Of a stretch of DNA of 64,000 nucleotides, positions 49,162 to 58,112 are shown one piece after another (within the stretch, counting starts at the first letter, position 1; each line of letters starts with the position of its first letter). A program made the translations under genes and the position numbers. Origin of the DNA: Streptomyces macrolidinus (GTDB lineage Bacteria > Actinomycetota > Actinomycetes > Streptomycetales > Streptomycetaceae); contig NZ_JAMWMR010000018.1 in assembly GCF_023887685.1 (NCBI RefSeq), positions 62,001 through 126,000 of the forward strand, given 5' to 3'. Below the pieces are notes generated by a model that saw nothing but the letters and a program-made list of their open reading frames with translations, ran no database searches and was not told the origin of the DNA.

Positions 49162-50853
49162 GTGCGCGCGCTGCATGTTCACCACGTCAAGGATTCACTC
49201 AGTCAGGACTTCAACGGCCTGATCGACTTGAGCGACCTGGCGGGCAGTCAACGCGCCCAATCCGACACGATCTTCCTCACCAGGGCATTGGCAGCTCGCG
49301 CCGTACAGCGCTTCACAGGCTGCGCCCTCGACGAGGCCGCGGCCGCCGTGACCGACGGGTTCCATGACAACGGGATCGACGCTCTGGCCATCGACGAGGA
49401 AAACCGTCGGATCGTCATCGTCCAGTCGAAACTGGACAGTTCGGGAAATTCTGGGCTCTCACAAGCCGACGCCCTAAAGATCCGGAACGGCTGCAGTGAC
49501 CTGTTCAACATGAAGTTCGACCGCTTCTCACCCGCACTCCAAGCGCGCCGCACAGAAATCGCTGCAGCTTTGAGTGATGCTGCGGTCACCTTCATCGTGG
49601 TTGTCGCCACTACGGGCCGAAGCGCTCTGCCAGCGGAGGCCCAGTACGTATTCGACGACTTCCTGACGGAAGCCAACGAAAATGATCCAGTGGTCACTCT
49701 AGAAGTACTTGGCCTACGAGAATTCCATTCCATGGTCGTCGAAGGAACAGCAGGACCACGGATCGAGCTGGCCGTGCCCATCGAACAGTGGGGAAAGGTC
49801 GACCTTCCTTATCAGGCGTACTACGGACTTGTTCAAGCAACAGAAATCGCCTCATGGTTCGAACAGCACGGCGATCGACTTTTCTCACAGAATCTACGCA
49901 AGTCACTCGGTAATACCGAGGTAAACGAAGGTTTGACCCACACACTGCTCACCCAGGGTGAGAACTTCTGGTATTTCAACAATGGAATCACCGCGCTCTG
50001 CGAATCCGTCAAGAAGACGCCTCGCGGTGGCTCTACCCACGCGTATGGGGACTTCACGATCGAGGGCGTGAGCGTGGTCAACGGGGCACAGACCGTGGCG
50101 AGCATCCACAGGGCGGCAAAGAAGGACAAGAAGCCTCTCGAAGAGGCCCGCGTGTGGGTTCGATTCATCTCACTCGAGGGATGTCCACCCGATTTCGCCA
50201 CGAATGTGACCCGGGCAACAAACACGCAGAACAGTGTCGAGAGCCGCGACTTCGTCGCACTTGATCAACAGCAGGAACGCATTCGCCGGGACATGCTTCT
50301 ATCACTACACAAGCAGTACTCCGTCAAACGCGGAGAAAGCGTACCCACAGCAAGTGACGGATGCACAGTCGAAGATGCAATCGTTGCGCTCGCCTGCGCC
50401 CACAACAATCCGTACTACACGGTTCTGGCAAAGAGCGCGGTTGGCCGGCTGTCCGAAAACACCGAACGAGCACCGTACACAAATCTCTTCAACAACGGGA
50501 CCAGCGCGCATCGGGTGTGGCGTTGTGTTCAGGTGATGCGTGCGGTCGAAACAGACTTGGCCGATCGTCGGAAGAAGCTCGTCGATAGGGAGTTCGCCGT
50601 GGCCGCACACGGGAACCGGATCGTGCTGCAGCTGGTGTTCAACCAACTCAGAATGGACAAAATCAACGATGCGAACTACGACTGGGATAAGGAGATCAAG
50701 CAGATTCACAAGGTAACCGGCATCGCTCTCGACCACCTGACCGAGGCCATCGAGAGCACCTACTCGAACAACTATCTCGCGCCGCTCTTCAAGAACACCA
50801 CGAAGTGCCGCGACCTGGTCACCCAGGTCGAGGCCAAGTTGGGTTCCGGCTGA
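49162..50853 (+). CDS. AIPR-family abortive phage-resistance protein
   Basis: A 563-aa protein. The AIPR signature is clear: ENFWYFNNGITALCE, EGVSVVNGAQTVASIHRA and THVTRATNTQNSVESRDFVALD-like (NVTRATNTQN). The N-terminus holds a PD-(D/E)xK-like nuclease core, DGFHDNGIDALAID (Asp73) and RIVIVQSK (Gln88, Lys90). AIPR proteins give abortive infection on phage attack. GTG 49162 is the first start. Composition differs from neighbours: 35 of 60 bases at 49441-49500 are G or C against about 75% in the flanks, so it was probably acquired. It faces the SNF2 gene and is followed directly by IS debris. Confidence 0.85.
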   Translation: MRALHVHHVKDSLSQDFNGLIDLSDLAGSQRAQSDTIFLTRALAARAVQRFTGCALDEAAAAVTDGFHDNGIDALAIDEENRRIVIVQSKLDSSGNSGLSQADALKIRNGCSDLFNMKFDRFSPALQARRTEIAAALSDAAVTFIVVVATTGRSALPAEAQYVFDDFLTEANENDPVVTLEVLGLREFHSMVVEGTAGPRIELAVPIEQWGKVDLPYQAYYGLVQATEIASWFEQHGDRLFSQNLRKSLGNTEVNEGLTHTLLTQGENFWYFNNGITALCESVKKTPRGGSTHAYGDFTIEGVSVVNGAQTVASIHRAAKKDKKPLEEARVWVRFISLEGCPPDFATNVTRATNTQNSVESRDFVALDQQQERIRRDMLLSLHKQYSVKRGESVPTASDGCTVEDAIVALACAHNNPYYTVLAKSAVGRLSENTERAPYTNLFNNGTSAHRVWRCVQVMRAVETDLADRRKKLVDREFAVAAHGNRIVLQLVFNQLRMDKINDANYDWDKEIKQIHKVTGIALDHLTEAIESTYSNNYLAPLFKNTTKCRDLVTQVEAKLGSG

Positions 50854-50890
50854 TCGGTGGCGCCCGGCAGATTGGCTCTTACTGGACGTT

Positions 50891-51320
50891 TCAGAATGAG
50901 GTTCGGAGGCAGGCGGAGGCATATGAGGCTGCAGGCCAGTTCGAGCAGGCCCTGATGGAGATCGGCGCGTCGTTCGTAGCGGATGCGGAGTCGTTTGAAC
51001 TGAAGCAGCCAGGCGAAGGCGCGCTCGACCGCCCGACGCACCTTGCCCAGACCGGAGCCGGTAGGCGACACCGCGTCGGGCGATCAGGGGCTTGATGCCG
51101 CGTTTCCACAGCAGGCGGCGGTACTTGTCGAAGTCGTACCCCCGGTCGGCGTACAGCCGACGGGGCTTGCGCCGAGGGCGTCCCCGCAGGCCTCGGATCG
51201 GCGGGACCGCGTCCAGCAGGGGCAGGGGCTGAGTGACATCGTGCCGGTTGCCGCCGGTGAGTGTGACGGCGAACAGGGTTCCGTGCCGGTCGACGATCAG
51301 GTGGTGCTTTGAGGTTCCCC
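50891..51320 (-). pseudogene. IS5-family transposase remnant with frameshifts
   Basis: On the minus strand SKHHLIVDRHGTLFAVTLTGGNRHDVTQPLPLLDAV, PRRLYADRGYDFDKYRRLLWKRGIKPLIARRG and then, out of frame, GSGLGKVRRAVERAFAWLLQFKRLRIRYERR and LLELACSLICLR are the DDE core and C-terminus of an IS5-type transposase. At least two frame changes occur (near 51088 and near 50915), and the N-terminal part is missing. TGGCTCTTACTGG at about 50872-50884 may be the IS end. Confidence 0.82.
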
Positions 51321-51398
51321 CGCTGTGCGGGAGGTGCTGACTAACGAGCTCGTGCACGGTAGGCAGTGGGGCGTCGAGGATGGCGGCGGGGCTCGGGT

Positions 51399-51686
51399 TC
51401 ACACCTGCCGTGCCGACGTCAGGTCCGCGGTCTGCTGGTGGGACAGCAGGCCGGCGACGGCTTGGACGATGTCGCTCATGTGCTCGCGGCGGCCGAGGTG
51501 GCGGACCAGTGCCCGCCAGTTCTTCAGGTGGGCGATGCCGTGCTCGACACGAATGCGTCGTGAGGAGTGCGCTTTGCGCTGCCGCTCGTGCGTTTCTTCG
51601 TACCAGTCCGGGGCGTTCTTCTTGACGAGCGCGATCGCGTCCCGCTTGAACTCCTCGGTGTACCGCTTCGAGTACTTGTTTCCCAC
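51399..51686 (-). pseudogene. Chimeric IS fragment: IS3 OrfA start joined to an IS5-like C-terminus
   Basis: A 95-codon frame from ATG 51686. The first 21 residues (MGNKYSKRYTEEFKRDAIAL) are the helix-turn-helix start of IS3-family OrfA. The sequence then switches to SSRRIRVEHGIAHLKNWRALVRHLG and SDIVQAVAGLLSHQQ, the C-terminal region of IS5/DDE transposases. The join is near 51620. It is unlikely to be functional. Confidence 0.72.
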
Positions 51687-51709
51687 CTGGTGCTACTTCC
51701 TCTGGAACC

Positions 51710-52084
51710 TCAGGTCCCAGTCTCCAGGTGTCCACGATCAAGGGGAAGCTTCAGTGGTGGCAGTGCCCCCTCCGGTGGGATCACGGTGGTGCGGTCACCA
51801 CCGTAGATCTTCCTGGTGATGCCGAGGACGTTGCCGCCGTCGCCGTTTCCGGCGATGTCCCGGGTTTCCGTCTCCCGGCCGAGCCCGTCGTAGGTGTGCC
51901 GGATCTGGGTCTCCACGGAGAGTGCGTCGGCCGGTGCGAACAGAGCGCGGTTGGGCGCTGACTCGTCGTTGTAGTACGGCGCGAACGTCTTCGTCGTCAG
52001 GCCGCGCTCGTTGTAGAAGACGTCCGAGAGGACACGGCCGCCGTTCGGGCCCGGTTCCTGCGTCTGCCGTTCGCGCAGGCGCAA
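51710..52084 (-). pseudogene. RHS/YD-repeat protein fragment
   Basis: The minus-strand frame contains SDVFYNERGLTTKTFAPYYND, TQIRHTYDGLGRETETR and ITRKIYGGDRTTVIPPEG, a stretch of YD/RHS repeats as in secreted Streptomyces RHS proteins. Both ends are cut: neither a start with signal peptide nor the toxin end is present, and the 3' side runs into IS debris near 51770. Confidence 0.75.
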
Positions 52085-52090
52085 CGACCG

Positions 52091-52228
52091 GTGGCCGTCT
52101 GGGACGGCAGCGCGCCCACCGGCAAGGGCGGCGGCACCGCCGACACGGTGGCCGAGGCGCGGGCGGCGGGGCTCGCAGTCGACGTGGTGTGGCCTTCAGG
52201 AACGCGAAGGACCGGCACCCTCCGCTGA
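52091..52228 (+). pseudogene. C-terminal fragment of a small nucleotide-binding-like protein
   Basis: 46 codons, VAVWDGSAPTGKGGGTADTV then AEARAAGLAVDVVWPSGTRR, stop at 52228. The VWDG-x-P-x-GxGGTAD pattern followed by a helix and VxVVWPxG resembles the end of SLOG/LOG-like or TIR-adjacent small proteins in Streptomyces; the comparison is from memory. No start is visible; the 5' part is lost at the RHS junction. Confidence 0.4.
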
Positions 52229-52327
52229 GGGCCGCGCACTCCTCTCGGGGATGTGCACGACCAGGGCGCAACCCGGTGATCGATTCCGGCCATGTCGATT
52301 CGAACTGCTCAACTGGCGGAGAAGAGA

Positions 52328-52349
52328 GTCAAGTTAGCGGCGACTTGAC
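52328..52349. promoter_or_regulatory. Inverted repeat upstream of the Hsp70-TIR operon
   Basis: GTCAAGT (52328-52334), 8-base spacer, ACTTGAC (52343-52349): perfect 7-bp arms. It is 139 bases upstream of the first gene. The layout resembles, but is not identical to, HspR (HAIR) sites. Confidence 0.45.
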
Positions 52350-52374
52350 CCACGAACCTCTACGATTGACCCCA

Positions 52375-52403
52375 CATCATGGCCGTACAGGGCGGCCGTG
52401 ATG
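52375..52403. promoter_or_regulatory. Stem-loop upstream of the Hsp70-TIR operon
   Basis: CATCATGGCCG and CGGCCGTGATG pair at 10 of 11 positions (one G-T) around TACAGGG. It may close off transcription from the debris or act in the leader. Confidence 0.45.
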
Positions 52404-52457
52404 CGTCAATGAAGGCCGCGTCGGGGACGTGTATGCCTCAAGGTCACCCCCGGTGCG

Positions 52458-52463
52458 TAGCAT
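52458..52463 (+). promoter_or_regulatory. Possible -10 of the Hsp70-TIR operon
   Basis: TAGCAT lies 24 bases before the first start codon; no good -35 is found at 16-18 bases. Weak candidate. Confidence 0.25.
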
Positions 52464-52487
52464 TTGTGAACGTTGGATGGGGGTGTG

Positions 52488-52934
52488 ATGCCGGATTCCG
52501 ACACGCCCGGCGAGGGACTGTTCGCGCTGCCGATGGTCGTCCCGCGATCGACCGGATACAGCCGCCTCCGCGTGCCCCCGGAGGCGACCGCGCAGGAGAT
52601 CCGCGCGGCGGCCGGCCGGTACGACGCCCGGTTGCAGGCGCGCGGCGCGAGCGAGGACGAGATCGTCGCCGCGCACGCCGTCAATCTGGAGAACGCCGAG
52701 ACCCGCGCCGAACACGACGCGCGCTTCCCGCCGCTGCCGCTGCTGCGCCTGGAGCCGACCTGGGAGCCCGTCCTCGACGAGCGGGACGCCGGACTGACCG
52801 TGCTGCGCAAGGAGATCGAGGACTTCCTGACCGCGGCCGGCGAGAGCGTGCACCACCCGATGGACACCACCCGCACCGACTTCACGGGCGACTTCACCCG
52901 CATTCCCCTGCTCGACGGCTTCGCCGACGAATGA
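52488..52934 (+). CDS. Degenerate J-domain-like protein
   Basis: A 148-aa acidic protein. Residues about 25-85 follow the J-domain helix pattern (TGYSRLRVPPEATAQEIRAAAGRYDARL...NLENAETRAEHDARFPP), starting like DnaJ's YxxLxVxxxAxxxEI and ending in the helix IV ExRxxYD-type motif. The HPD tripeptide that stimulates Hsp70 ATPase is absent. The C-terminal 60 residues are unknown. ATG 52488 with GGGGG upstream. It lies 15 bases before the Hsp70 gene, so it is probably its dedicated, altered co-chaperone or adaptor. Confidence 0.65.
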   Translation: MPDSDTPGEGLFALPMVVPRSTGYSRLRVPPEATAQEIRAAAGRYDARLQARGASEDEIVAAHAVNLENAETRAEHDARFPPLPLLRLEPTWEPVLDERDAGLTVLRKEIEDFLTAAGESVHHPMDTTRTDFTGDFTRIPLLDGFADE

Positions 52935-52949
52935 CCCCGGAGGATCCCC

Positions 52950-54923
52950 TTGGAAGCTGAGCTGCACCGGGTCGTCGGCATCGACCTCGGCACCACGTAC
53001 TCCGCCGTCGCCGCCTACGACCCCGATGAATTCACGCCCGTGATCCTCGCCGACCCGGAGCTGGAGGGCACCGCCGCAGTCGCCACCCCCTCGGTCGTCC
53101 GTATCGACCCGGCCACCGGCGTCCTGGTCGTCGGGCACGAGGCGAAGAACGCGATCAGCGGGGCGGCCGGCGCCGGTGACGCGCTGGTGGAGATCAAGCG
53201 CGAGATGGGCGCGGTGTTCACGCCGGAGCTCCTCCAGCACTTCGGCGCCGCCGGTGTCTACGCCGTGGGCGACCCGGTGCGTGCCCGGCTCGGCGACGAG
53301 TGGCTGCGCCCGCAGGAGATCAGCGCGCTGGTGCTGATGCGGATGAAGCGGATCGCCGAGCAGAACCTGGGCGGCGACATCCACGACGCGGTGGTCACCG
53401 TACCCGCCTACTTCACGGAGCGGCAGAAGAAGGCCACCGAGCAGGCCGCACTGCTCGCCGGCCTCTACCCTCGCCAGCTGATCCCCGAGCCGACCGCCGC
53501 GGCCATCGCCTACGGAGTCGACCGGGCCGAGTCCGAGAAGCAGGTCTACCTGGTCTTCGACCTCGGCGGTGGCACCTTCGACGTGTCGATCATCGAGACC
53601 CGGGACACCGAGATCGAGGTCATCGCGACCGCCGGTGACCAGCGGCTGGGCGGCGGTGACTTCGACGACGCGGTCGCCGCGTGGATCGTGGAGCAGCTCG
53701 GCGAGTCCCTCGCCAAGGACACCGACCGGCTCCGGATCAAGGCGGCGGCGGAGGCCGCGAAGCGCCAGCTGTCGCTGCGGTCCACCACCACCATCGACCT
53801 CGGCGGCGCTACGGCTCCGCTGGAGCTGGACCGGGCCGGCTTCGAGCGACTGATCCAGCCCATCCTCGACCGCTCCCTGCAGCAGGTCGACGAGGCCCTG
53901 AACTTCGCTCGCACCGCCAAGGGCGTGCAGCGCGAGGACGTCAACGCCGTGCTGCTGATGGGCGGTTCGACCCGGATCCCGAGGGTCAAGCAGATCCTGC
54001 TCGACTACTTCGACCAGGACGAGGGCTTCGTACGGGGCGACGCCAACCCCGACACGCTGGTCGCCCGGGGCGCGGCGATCATCGCCAACCGATTCGAGCC
54101 GACCGACACGTTCGACCTCGCCAGCCGGCCCAACGCGGAGCGGTCCGTGGACGAGCAGGACTACACCGTCACCCTGATCACCGAGCACACCCTCGGCGTC
54201 GGCGTCCAGCAGGCCCGGTTCAGCCCGCTGATCCCGCGCGGCACGAAGATCCCGGCTCGCCAGACGAAGACCTACATCAACCCTGAGCAGGCCCACCACA
54301 TCGAGGCCCCGATCTACCAGGGCGAGGGCGAGTACGTCTACGACAACACCCTCATCGGCACCATTCACCTCGCCGACATCGAGCCCCGGCCCGAGGGCTA
54401 CCACCAGTTCGAGGTCGAGTTCTCGCTCGACGTGAACGGGCTGCTGGGCGTGCAGGTCACCCACACCAACACCGGACGCGAGTACCAGGCGACCTTCGAC
54501 CAGAAAACGACGATCGGCAAGTCCAACGAACTGGCCGAGCGGCGAGCGGCGTTGGTGAAGCTGTACGGGACGGTGCGGCCGGTGGGAGCGGTGGCCCCCG
54601 AGACCGGGGATGCCCCGACGCCGGCGCCCGCCGCCGCGCCGGAGTTCATCGTGCCGCCGCCCGTGACCGCCACGGTCCCGAATCCCGCTCCCGCGCCGGA
54701 GGCGACCGCCTCCTTCCCGGACGTCAACCCCTCCGTCGTACCGGCCGAGTACCGCCGCATGGTCAAGAAGGCCCTACGCGCCGCACAGGAGGGGTCGGCT
54801 CCGGCACCCCTCATCACCGCCCTCGGGGCCTTCCTCGACGGCGTGCGCGGCGGCGCCGACGAGGACACCCTGGACGATCTCGCCGACCGGCTCGAGGACG
54901 CGTATGACGGCAGCCGTCGATGA
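52950..54923 (+). CDS. Hsp70/DnaK-like chaperone
   Basis: A 657-aa Hsp70 from TTG 52950 with GGAGGATCCCC upstream. ATPase: GIDLGTTYSAVA (10-21), VPAYFTERQKKATEQAA, PEPTAAAIAYG, LVFDLGGGTFDVSI and LLMGGSTRIPRVKQ (adenosine motif). The substrate-binding domain is recognisable (TEHTLGVGVQQARFSPLIPRGTKIP, then FEVEFSLDVNGLLGVQVTH). Unlike housekeeping DnaK, an Ala/Pro-rich linker (about 555-605) leads to a short helical tail. Its operon context (J-like, TPR-like, TIR genes), not grpE/dnaJ/hspR, marks it as a specialised paralog. Overlaps the next gene by 20 bases. Confidence 0.9.
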   Translation: MEAELHRVVGIDLGTTYSAVAAYDPDEFTPVILADPELEGTAAVATPSVVRIDPATGVLVVGHEAKNAISGAAGAGDALVEIKREMGAVFTPELLQHFGAAGVYAVGDPVRARLGDEWLRPQEISALVLMRMKRIAEQNLGGDIHDAVVTVPAYFTERQKKATEQAALLAGLYPRQLIPEPTAAAIAYGVDRAESEKQVYLVFDLGGGTFDVSIIETRDTEIEVIATAGDQRLGGGDFDDAVAAWIVEQLGESLAKDTDRLRIKAAAEAAKRQLSLRSTTTIDLGGATAPLELDRAGFERLIQPILDRSLQQVDEALNFARTAKGVQREDVNAVLLMGGSTRIPRVKQILLDYFDQDEGFVRGDANPDTLVARGAAIIANRFEPTDTFDLASRPNAERSVDEQDYTVTLITEHTLGVGVQQARFSPLIPRGTKIPARQTKTYINPEQAHHIEAPIYQGEGEYVYDNTLIGTIHLADIEPRPEGYHQFEVEFSLDVNGLLGVQVTHTNTGREYQATFDQKTTIGKSNELAERRAALVKLYGTVRPVGAVAPETGDAPTPAPAAAPEFIVPPPVTATVPNPAPAPEATASFPDVNPSVVPAEYRRMVKKALRAAQEGSAPAPLITALGAFLDGVRGGADEDTLDDLADRLEDAYDGSRR

Positions 54924-56508
54924 CCCGCGGCAGGTCGTCGAGGGGGAGCTCGGCGCCAAGTACGCCGGCGCGGGCTGGTGGGGGTCGCTCTACCGGGCCC
55001 CGCAGCGGCGCCGGTGGTACCGGCTGATCCCGGTCGAGGAGGTCAGTGGCGAGCAGCGGGCCGAGCTGCTGGCCTGGCAGACCCGCCCGCGCCGCCCCGA
55101 CCTGGTGCCGGTGGTGCGCGAAGAACGCGGTGAGCAGCGGCAGTTCGGCGACCGGTGGTTCCAGATCGTCAGTTACGAGACCGACGCGGACCGCAGCCTC
55201 GGCGACGCCCTCGACGACCCGGAACCGGCCTACCGGCTGGCCTGCGTGGCCGCCACGCTGCGGGCTTTCCCGGGCTGGCGGGACGGCATCGGCCCCGGCC
55301 TGATCGCGCTGCCCGCCGACGTCGTCCTGGCCGGGCACCGGCCGCTGCTGCTGCCGCTGCCCGCCTGGGGCCCGCCGTCGCTGGGCGAGCTGTTCGCCGC
55401 GCCGGAGCGGCTGGCGCATCTGGCACCGGAGGCCGCCCGCGGCCTGCCCCCCGGCGGCCGGGACCCCGGGTTGTACGCGCTCGCCGTCGCGGCCCTGCGC
55501 TGCTTCGAGTCACTGCCGGACGGCGATCCGGAGCGGCTCATACAACGGGCGGCCTGCGCCAGGGTGTTCGACGGGCAGCGCGGCCACGGCCGACTGCCGG
55601 TGTGGATGCGCCGAGTAGGGCAGGTGCGCGCGGCACAGGACGAGCTGACCGGGTTCACCGGGTTACGCGCCGCCGGGACGGGCGGGGCCGAACCCGGGCG
55701 ACCGGCCGACCTGCGCGGCACGGGGCGGGAGGGGTCGGGGGGACTCGCCAGGCCTCGTGGTGCCGGGGCCGGCGGTGCGGAGCCGGGGTGGCTGGCGGAC
55801 GTGCTCGACGCGGCTCGGCACTCCATGGACCCGGTGACGACCGTGCGTACGCTGCGGGAGGCGGGCGAGCCGCACCGGGCGCTCGGGCTGGCGCACGCGG
55901 CGCTGGTCGACCGGCCGGACTACGACCTGCTGCTGCTCGCGGCCGCCATCGCCCGCCAGGATCTGCGGAAACCGCTGGAGGCGCTGTCGCTGCTGGAGCG
56001 CGCGGCGCTCGCGGACCCGGAGCGCGTGGAGGCGTACGAGGAGCAGCTGTCGGTCGTCGGCGGGCTGTCCTCGGCGGGCCGGGTCCGGCTCTCCGGAGCC
56101 ACCGACGACTCCATCGACTCCTTCGCCGGGCGGCTCAGGGCGACGGCCACCGCGGCCTTCGACCGGCTGCCGCCCGGCCGGCGCCTGGACCACGCCCACG
56201 AGATGGCGTCCTGCCTCATCGGCCTGGGCGAGCTGACCGCGGCCAACGCCTTCGTGCACGAGTGGCTGCACGACGGCCGGACGCTGATGTGGTGGCGGTT
56301 CGACCTCATGATCGACTACGCCGAGACCTTCCTGGGCCTCGGCCGTCTCGACGCGGCCGGCCAGATCTCGGAACAGGTCAGGGCGGGCCTGAAGAAGGTC
56401 AGGGAGAACGGGCAGATGGCCCGGGACAAGATCCACCGGCATGGCGTGCGGCTCGCGGACTTCGACCTCACGCTGCTGGCGGCCAGGGACGGGGAGACGC
56501 GCTCATGA
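54904..56508 (+). CDS. TPR-like repeat protein with TTA codon
   Basis: A 534-aa protein. Residues 1-200 (WWGSLYRAPQRRRWYRLIPVEE, GDRWFQIVSYETDADRSLGDAL, LLLPLPAWGPPSLGELF) alternate strands and helices, recalling a degenerate kinase-like fold, but no catalytic motif is present. Residues 295-500 are helical repeats (EPHRALGLAHAALVDRPDYDLLLLAAAIA, KPLEALSLLERAALADPERVEAYEEQL). Between them is a low-complexity segment with a repeated GGAEPG-x2-AD unit; in it codon 254 (55663-55665) is TTA, implying bldA control. Starts inside the Hsp70 3' end. Unknown function; probably a scaffold. Confidence 0.72.
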   Translation: MTAAVDDPRQVVEGELGAKYAGAGWWGSLYRAPQRRRWYRLIPVEEVSGEQRAELLAWQTRPRRPDLVPVVREERGEQRQFGDRWFQIVSYETDADRSLGDALDDPEPAYRLACVAATLRAFPGWRDGIGPGLIALPADVVLAGHRPLLLPLPAWGPPSLGELFAAPERLAHLAPEAARGLPPGGRDPGLYALAVAALRCFESLPDGDPERLIQRAACARVFDGQRGHGRLPVWMRRVGQVRAAQDELTGFTGLRAAGTGGAEPGRPADLRGTGREGSGGLARPRGAGAGGAEPGWLADVLDAARHSMDPVTTVRTLREAGEPHRALGLAHAALVDRPDYDLLLLAAAIARQDLRKPLEALSLLERAALADPERVEAYEEQLSVVGGLSSAGRVRLSGATDDSIDSFAGRLRATATAAFDRLPPGRRLDHAHEMASCLIGLGELTAANAFVHEWLHDGRTLMWWRFDLMIDYAETFLGLGRLDAAGQISEQVRAGLKKVRENGQMARDKIHRHGVRLADFDLTLLAARDGETRS

Positions 56509-58112
56509 CCACGATCCTGCTGCTGGTGCTCCTGCCGCTGTTCTTCCTGTCGACCGTGGCCAGCGGGCTGTACTTCCTGGTTGTCCTGCCCAACCGCTGG
56601 CGACTGCCGTACGAGGAGTCCCTCGCTCTCCTGGACAGCGACGACCGCGACGAGCTGGAACGGGCCGACCGGCTGCTCGGCCAGGCGGTCAACGCCGGGC
56701 CGCGAGGCAAGGGGCTGTCCCGGATCCGGTTCGCACAGGCCTACGTGCGGGCGATGCTCGGCACCTACGAGCCGGCCAGGTACGCCGCCGCCGCGACCGT
56801 CCTCGACGAACTGGTCGCCGCTGACGGGCACTCGGCGCACACCGCGTACCTGGAGCTGTGGGTCCAGTCCAGGCTGGAGAACCACGACCGCGTCACCGAC
56901 CTGTACGCCGAGCGGCGGGAGCTGCTGGACACGCGTCCGGACAGCCGCCGTATCGCCGCCCTGTCGCATCTCCAACTGGCCGTCGGACACTGGCGGCGGC
57001 GGGAGACCGACGGGGCGCTGCACCACTTCGACCGGGTCCGGGAGCTGGGAGAGCTCACCGAGCGCATCCCGCCCCAGGTGAACGACCTGCATCTGGTCAA
57101 GGGCGTCCAGGCGGTGTTCGACGGACGGACCGACGACGCGCGGAACGCCTTCACCGACGCGCGCAGGCGCAGCGTCGAGCACGGAGCGCCCACCGCACAG
57201 GCCGAGGTGGGGCTGCTGGTCTGCGACTGGACGGAAGGAGACCCCCGGAAGCTGGGCGAGTGGCTGGGGCGGCTCGCCCAGGAGGTCGAACGCGAACTGG
57301 CCGAACTGCCCACGGCCTCCGACACGGAATCCGACGAGGACGCGGACGCCGACGTCGGCGCGGACGCCGGGGAACGCCGGCGCACCGCAGAGCTGCTCCG
57401 CACCGGCATCGCCGTGCTGAGGCTGATCGCCCTCGTGCGGGAGTGGTTGCGGCGGCCGGCGCTGAGCGGGGCCCCCTCGGCGGCCGACTTCGCGGAGTTC
57501 GACGGGCGGGTGGACGCCGTACGGGCGGCCGACCCCGAGCTGGGCGACGCGGCGCTGGTCGGCGGCTTGGTGCACTACTACTTCGCGCTGAGCCAACCGG
57601 AGCGGGAACGGGCCCTCGCCGAGCTGCACGGCGGGACCGAGCTGGCCAAGGGCATCATGCTGCCCGAGGTGCTGGACCTGATGGAGCGTGAGCGCGCCCT
57701 TGGCGGCGAGGGGGACGCCATCTCCCGCTACCTCGCCCTGCTCACGGAGTTCCTGGACGACCCCGACCGCTCCCCGGAGGACCGGGCTCAGTTCCGCAGG
57801 CTCAAAGCGAAGTTCACCCGCTTCCAGGACGCCGAGGGCATCGAGGACGGGGCCGTGCCGACGCAGCGGTCCGCGCCGGACGACCACAGGCGCCGTTCGC
57901 AGGAGCTGCGCCGCCGGATCGAGGGGATCGTCTATCCACGGGTCCGCGACCTGCCCGACGACGCCCCCGCCAAGGTCGCGCTGCGCGAGCTGCTCGCCGA
58001 CCTCGACCGCGCCTGCGATGTGTACGGAGAGGGCGCCGAGGTGCTGCACGGCGCCGAACAGAAGCTCATCACCAGCACCGGAGCGATCCTGCTGCCCGAG
58101 GAGACCGAATGA
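56505..58112 (+). CDS. Membrane-anchored TPR-like protein
   Basis: A 535-aa protein with one N-terminal membrane helix (ILLLVLLPLFFLSTVASGLYFLVVL) followed by cytoplasmic helical repeats (ERADRLLGQAVNAGPRGKGLSRIRFAQAYVRAML; HTAYLELWVQSRLENHDRVTDLYAERRELL; LHLVKGVQAVFDGRTDDARNAFTDARR). An acidic insert (SDTESDEDADADVGADAGE) and a charged C-terminal helical region follow. Could recruit the operon's complex to the membrane. ATGA overlaps with both neighbours. Confidence 0.75.
   Translation: MTTILLLVLLPLFFLSTVASGLYFLVVLPNRWRLPYEESLALLDSDDRDELERADRLLGQAVNAGPRGKGLSRIRFAQAYVRAMLGTYEPARYAAAATVLDELVAADGHSAHTAYLELWVQSRLENHDRVTDLYAERRELLDTRPDSRRIAALSHLQLAVGHWRRRETDGALHHFDRVRELGELTERIPPQVNDLHLVKGVQAVFDGRTDDARNAFTDARRRSVEHGAPTAQAEVGLLVCDWTEGDPRKLGEWLGRLAQEVERELAELPTASDTESDEDADADVGADAGERRRTAELLRTGIAVLRLIALVREWLRRPALSGAPSAADFAEFDGRVDAVRAADPELGDAALVGGLVHYYFALSQPERERALAELHGGTELAKGIMLPEVLDLMERERALGGEGDAISRYLALLTEFLDDPDRSPEDRAQFRRLKAKFTRFQDAEGIEDGAVPTQRSAPDDHRRRSQELRRRIEGIVYPRVRDLPDDAPAKVALRELLADLDRACDVYGEGAEVLHGAEQKLITSTGAILLPEETE

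Noticed and set aside
52328..52403. CIRCE or HAIR heat-shock operator upstream of the Hsp70 operon
   Set aside because: Neither the CIRCE arms (TTAGCACTC/GAGTGCTAA) nor the HAIR consensus (CTTGAGT-N7-ACTCAAG) is present; the inverted repeat found differs in sequence and spacing.
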